A stretch of 6,641 nt of DNA from Nitrospirae bacterium GWC2_57_9 (GTDB taxonomy: Bacteria; Nitrospirota; UBA9217). The position numbers and the translations under genes were made by a program. The DNA lies in NCBI GenBank assembly GCA_001805085.1, contig MHEA01000071.1:1-6641 (forward strand). The letters run 5' to 3'. Under the pieces are notes generated by a model that was not told the DNA's origin, made no database searches, and was given only the letters and a program-made list of their open reading frames with translations. Below are positions 5,842 to 6,641 of the stretch, piece after piece; position 1 is the first letter of the stretch, and each line of letters begins with the position of its first letter.

Positions 5842-6641
5842 CTACTGTAGTTCCTGCAAGCATTTTTTCACGGCTTCGGCTGCCGTGGAAAGCATTTCGT
5901 CAGGCAGCGCGATCTGGAGCGTATATTCGGGGATGAGCTTGATCCTTCCCTTGTTCTTCTTGAGCAGGATCATGACCCGGTCGGGCGAGATGGCGGCGCC
6001 CTCGGCAAAGGTGATGTTCACCGACCCCTTTCCCGCGTCTATCCGGGCCACCTGCGCCTTCTTGGCAGCCAGCTTGACGCTCATGATCGCGAACAGGTTC
6101 ATCACCGGCTCGGGAAGCGCTCCGTAACGGTCCCGAAGCTCCTCTGCCACGTCCCGGAGCTGCAACTCTTCGGCAACGCTGGAGATCTCCTTGTACGCGG
6201 CGAGCCGAAGGCTGACGTCATCGATGTAATCCTCCGGTATGAAGGCTGATGCCCTGAGGTTGATCTGCGTGTCCGGCTCCCGGCTGATCTCCTCGCCGCG
6301 CAGTTCGGCCATGGCCTCTTCCATCATCTCGGTGTAGAGATCGATCCCCACGGCAGCGATATGGCCCGACTGCTGCTTCCCCAGCAGGTTGCCCGCGCCC
6401 CGCGTCTCCAGGTCCTGAGCCGCAATGCGGAAGCCGGCGCCGAGCTCGGAGAGCTCCTGGATGGCCCGGAGCCTTTTTCGCGCCACGTCGGTAAGCGCTT
6501 CATCGGCGGGCGCGAGGAGATAGGCATAGGCCTTTTCCCTGCTCCTGCCCACCCGTCCCTTGAGCTGGTAGAGGTCGGCCAGCCCGAACCGGTCGGCCCG
6601 GTTGATGATGATCGTGTTCGCCGTGGGGATGTCGATGCCCG
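5842..6641 (-). CDS. mfd: Transcription-repair coupling factor Mfd, C-terminal part
   Basis: The gene enters from the right edge, so only the last 265 residues are visible; full Mfd has about 1,100-1,200. Mfd is a DNA translocase that removes stalled RNA polymerase at lesions and recruits UvrA. The visible part opens with GIDIPTANTIIINRADRFGL and motif VI of the superfamily 2 helicase domain, QLKGRVGRSR (visible residues 25-34). The RecG/Mfd-type segment DLETRGAGNLLGKQQSG follows (about 76-92). The C-terminal Mfd-specific domain D7, which in E. coli binds the UvrA-recognition domain in the resting state, spans about 125-265 and includes the family motif RYGALPEP. The sequence aligns with E. 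coli Mfd throughout this region. A GTG inside motif VI could look like a start (6552), but the reading frame is open to the window edge and conserved beyond it. Confidence 0.96.
   Translation of the reverse strand, partial: GIDIPTANTIIINRADRFGLADLYQLKGRVGRSREKAYAYLLAPADEALTDVARKRLRAIQELSELGAGFRIAAQDLETRGAGNLLGKQQSGHIAAVGIDLYTEMMEEAMAELRGEEISREPDTQINLRASAFIPEDYIDDVSLRLAAYKEISSVAEELQLRDVAEELRDRYGALPEPVMNLFAIMSVKLAAKKAQVARIDAGKGSVNITFAEGAAISPDRVMILLKKNKGRIKLIPEYTLQIALPDEMLSTAAEAVKKCLQELQ

Overview
This window comes from a GC-rich, Gram-negative (diderm) bacterial chromosome. The signs are periplasmic SurA-type chaperones, two lipoproteins with lipobox signal peptides, and Mfd. The gene mix and the style of intergenic repeats recall Nitrospirota or the former Deltaproteobacteria (Geobacter-like). 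That placement is an impression from the sequence, not a database result.

Layout, left to right. A tRNA-Val (anticodon CAC) lies on the minus strand at the left edge with its own promoter. An intergenic repeat pair (149-265) follows. Next is a minus-strand RlmI-type rRNA methyltransferase (272-1435), then a second inverted repeat pair of the same family (1509-1608). A minus-strand secreted SurA-like protein (1632-2573) is transcribed divergently from a plus-strand CapA-family protein (2681-3814) across a 107-bp spacer. A palindromic intergenic repeat (about 3862-3956) separates capA from a convergent minus-strand operon. In transcription order that operon is the 3' part of mfd (entering from the right edge, stop at 5842), a small SurA-N-like lipoprotein without a parvulin domain (4986-5687), and a parvulin-domain lipoprotein (3984-4970). 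It is closed by an intrinsic terminator whose hairpin contains the last stop codon.

The main theme is envelope protein folding. Three SurA/PrsA-family proteins sit within about 4 kb: one secreted, two probably membrane-anchored. In the two that keep a parvulin domain, the first conserved histidine of the fold (the usual HIL motif) reads as Asp or Gln. The third lacks the domain. The set looks more like holdase chaperones than proline isomerases; this is inference. Mfd (transcription-coupled repair), RlmI (23S rRNA methylation), tRNA-Val and CapA are ordinary chromosomal genes.

No mobile element, CRISPR array, defence system or clearly new system is visible. The points most worth a second look are the parvulin substitutions, the domain-less paralogue, the paired inverted repeats and the stop codon inside the terminator loop. 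No stretch over 300 bases lacks a gene; the five spacers are 154-196 bp or shorter and their contents are described in the entries.
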